From contig NC_091368.1 of the NCBI RefSeq assembly GCF_038502225.1, positions 20,594,164-20,658,163 of the forward strand: a stretch of DNA of 64,000 nucleotides, in the 5' to 3' direction. The notes below the pieces were generated by a model. It did not search any database. It worked only from the letters and a program-made list of their open reading frames with translations, and was not told the DNA's origin. This document shows, piece after piece, positions 61,386 through 64,000 of the stretch. Numbering within the stretch: the stretch's first letter is position 1; every line of letters starts with the position of its first letter. The position numbers and the translations under genes are program-made. The DNA comes from Cherax quadricarinatus (taxonomy: Eukaryota > Arthropoda > Malacostraca > Decapoda > Parastacidae).

Positions 61386-64000
61386 ACTGACACCACCTAC
61401 CAGCACTGTCACCACTTACCAGCACTGTCACCACCTACCAGCATTGTCACCAATTACCAGCACTGTCACCACCTACCAGCAGTGTCACCCCCTACCAGCA
61501 CTGTCACCACTTACAAGCACTGTCACCACCTACCAGCACTGTCACCACCTACCAGCACTGTCACCACCTACCAGCACTGTCACCACTTACCAGCACTGTC
61601 ACCATCTACCAGCACTGTCACCACTTACCAACACTGTCACCACCTACCAACACTGTCACCGCTTAACAGCACTGTCACCACCTACCAGCACTGTCACCAC
61701 TTACCAGCACTGTCACCACTTACCAGCACTGTCACCACTTACCAGCACTGTCACCACTTACCAGCACTGTCACCACCTACCAGCACTGTCACCACTTACC
61801 AGCACTGTCACAACCTACCAGCACTGTCACCACTTACCAGCACTGTCACCACCTAACACCATCTATCACTACCTACCAGCACTGTCACCACCTACCAGCA
61901 CTGTCACAACCTACCAGCACTGTCACCACCTACCAGCACTGTCACCACTTACCAGCACTGTCACCACTTACCAGCACTGTCACCACTTACCAGCACTGTC
62001 ACCACCTACCAGCACTGTCACCACCTACCAGCACTGTCTCCACCTATCACCATCTATCACCACCTACCAGCACTGTCACCACCTACCAGCACTGTCACAA
62101 CCTACCAGCACTGTCACCACCTACCAGCACTGTCACCACTTACCAGCACTGTCACCACCTACCAGCACTGTCACCATCTACCAGCTCGGTCACCACCTAA
62201 CACCATCTATCACCACCTACCAGCACTTTAACCACCTAACACCATCTATCGCCACCTACCAGCACTGTCACCAGCTAACTTCATCTATCACCACCTACCA
62301 GCTCTGTCACCACCTAACACCATCTATCACCACCTACCAGCACTGTCACCACCTAACACCATCTATCACCACCTACCAGCACTGTCACCACCTAACACCG
62401 CCTATCACCACCTACAAGCACTGTCACCACATAACACCATCTATCACCACCTACCTGCACTGTTACCACCTAACACCATCTATCACCACCTACCAGCACT
62501 GTCACCACCTAACACCATCTATCATCACCTACCAGCACTGTCACCACCTAATACCATCACCACCTACCAGCACTGTCACCACCTATCACCATCTATCACC
62601 ACCTACCAGCACTGTCACCACCTAACACCGTCTATCACCACCTACCAGCACTGTCACCACCTAACACCATCTATCACCACCTACCAGCACTGTCACCACC
62701 TAACACCTTCTCTCACCACCTACCAGCACTGTCACCACCTAACACCATCTATCACCACCTACCAGCACTGTCACCGCCTAACACCATCTATCACCACCTA
62801 CCAGCACTGTCACCACCTAACACCATCTATCGCCACCTACCAGCACTGTCACCCCCTAACACCATCTATCACCACCTACGAGCACTGTCACCACCTAGCA
62901 CCATCTATCACCACCTACCAGCACTGTCACCACCTGACACCATCACCACCTACCAGCACTGTCACCACCTAACACCATTTATCACCACCTACCAGCACTG
63001 TCACCACCTAACACCATCTATCACCACCTACCTGCACTGTTACCACCTAACACCATCTATCACCACCTACCAGCACTGTCACCACCTAACACCATCTATC
63101 ATCACCTACCAGCACTGTCACCACCTAATACCATCACTGTCACCACCTAATACCATCACCACCTACCAGCACTGTCACCACCTATCACCATCTATCACCA
63201 CCTACCAGCACTGTCACCACCTAACACCGTCTATCACCACCTACCAGCACTGTCACCACCTAACACCATCTATCACCACCTACCAGCACTGTCACCACCT
63301 AGCACCATCTATCACCACCTACCAGCACTGTCACTACCTGACACTATCTATCACCACCTACCAGCACTGTCACCACCTAACACCATCTATCACCACCTAC
63401 CAGCACTGTCACCACCTAACACCATCTATCACCACCTACCAGCACTGTCACCACCTAACACCATCTATCAACACCTACCAGCACTGTCACCACCTAACAC
63501 CATCTATCACCACCTACCAGCACTGTCACCACCTAACACCATCTATCACCACCTACCAGCACTGTCACCAACTAACACCATCTATCACCACCTACCAGCA
63601 CTGTCACCTCCTAACACCATCTATCACCACCTACCAGCACTGTCACCACCTAACACCATCTATCACCACCTAGCAGCACTGTCACCTCCTAACACCATCT
63701 ATCACCACCTACCAGCACTGTCACCTCCTAACACCATCTATCACCACCTACCAGCACTGTCACCACCTAACACCATCTATCACCACCTACCAGCACTGTC
63801 ACCACCTAACACCAACTATCACCACCTACCAGCACTGTCACCACCTGACACCATCTATCAATACCTACCAGCACTGTCACCACCTAACACCATCTATCAC
63901 CACCTACAAGCACTGTCACCACCTAACACCATCTATCACCACCTACCAGCACTGTCACCTCCTAACACCATCTATCACCACCTACCAGCACTGTCATCTC
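61386..64000 (+). repeat. 19/39-bp minisatellite, right part, runs off the window
   Basis: The first part (to about 61850) is 19-bp units, many with CACTTACCAG. From there on a 39-bp composite dominates: the 19-bp unit plus a 20-bp unit CACCACCTAACACCATCTAT. Blocks at about 62440-62640 and 63017-63240 share the private variants CCTGCACTGTTACC, ATCATCACC, AATACCATCACC and AACACCGTC, so a segment was duplicated at an offset of about 577 bp. The 429-codon open frame over 61336-62625 is the array translated. Confidence 0.95.

Noticed and set aside
61336..62625. A 429-codon open frame at the window end
   Set aside because: It is the 19/39-bp minisatellite translated, beginning in the Gypsy-A LTR.
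61386..64000. A CRISPR array
   Set aside because: Repeats are contiguous without unique spacers, and the context is eukaryotic.

Overview
The window is eukaryotic repeat-rich DNA with no host gene that I can support. Nearly every stretch that codes belongs to a transposable element. The element mix suggests a crustacean, most likely a decapod such as a crayfish: CR1-like LINEs ending in 8-bp repeats, Ty3/Gypsy elements, Penelope-like elements (PLEs), a Tigger transposase, tRNA-derived SINEs, a short-TIR MITE in TA runs, and abundant AC, AG, TA and CTA microsatellites. The species is inference; no gene settles it.

Layout. 1-4442: unassigned DNA, then a decayed Gypsy gag/integrase copy (+) split by a foldback repeat. 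4443-14813: a CR1-like LINE (called L-B here, copy 1) split by a Gypsy LTR element, Gypsy-B (6225-13922, minus), which has a 5-bp target duplication; its right LTR holds a LINE fragment (L-C). 14820-19396: a LINE C-terminal remnant (L-G) holding a foldback repeat whose centre holds an almost complete CR1 (15040-19068). 19397-26200: CR1 pieces, a degenerate CAGCTGACACAACA-type repeat domain, foldbacks and SINEs. 26205-34426: an inverted PLE fragment, L-C LINE copies facing each other across a TA run, an inverted MITE pair, and an RT element with a likely restriction-like endonuclease (L-D). 34427-35811: another LINE (L-E) and one foldback arm. 35812-43757: a nest in which a Tigger transposase is split by a CR1, the CR1 by a PLE, and the PLE by an inverted pair of tRNA-like repeats. 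43770-46321: LINE remnants and microsatellites. 46322-51474: two head-to-tail L-B copies, the second almost intact. 51522-54785: L-G remnant, TA run, inverted tRNA-like repeat and foldbacks. 54786-64000: a 19-bp minisatellite split by Gypsy-A (55218-61380, minus); the array continues to the window end.

Points of most interest. (1) The foldback repeats carry a hammerhead-ribozyme-like motif (CTGATGA, hairpin, GAAAC, and in one copy a GTC triplet with a flanking 5-bp stem I). They have 8-12 bp target duplications and resemble the 3' end of the PLE in the same window. (2) Both Gypsy elements place integrase upstream of reverse transcriptase and RNase H, the Gmr1-type order rather than the usual Gypsy order. 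(3) Insertions are nested up to four deep with readable boundaries. (4) Three unrelated repeat families (hammerhead, tRNA-like at 37.8 kb, tRNA-like at 52.9 kb) all occur as inverted dimers. No element looks fully intact; catalytic residues, frames or whole domains are lost in most.
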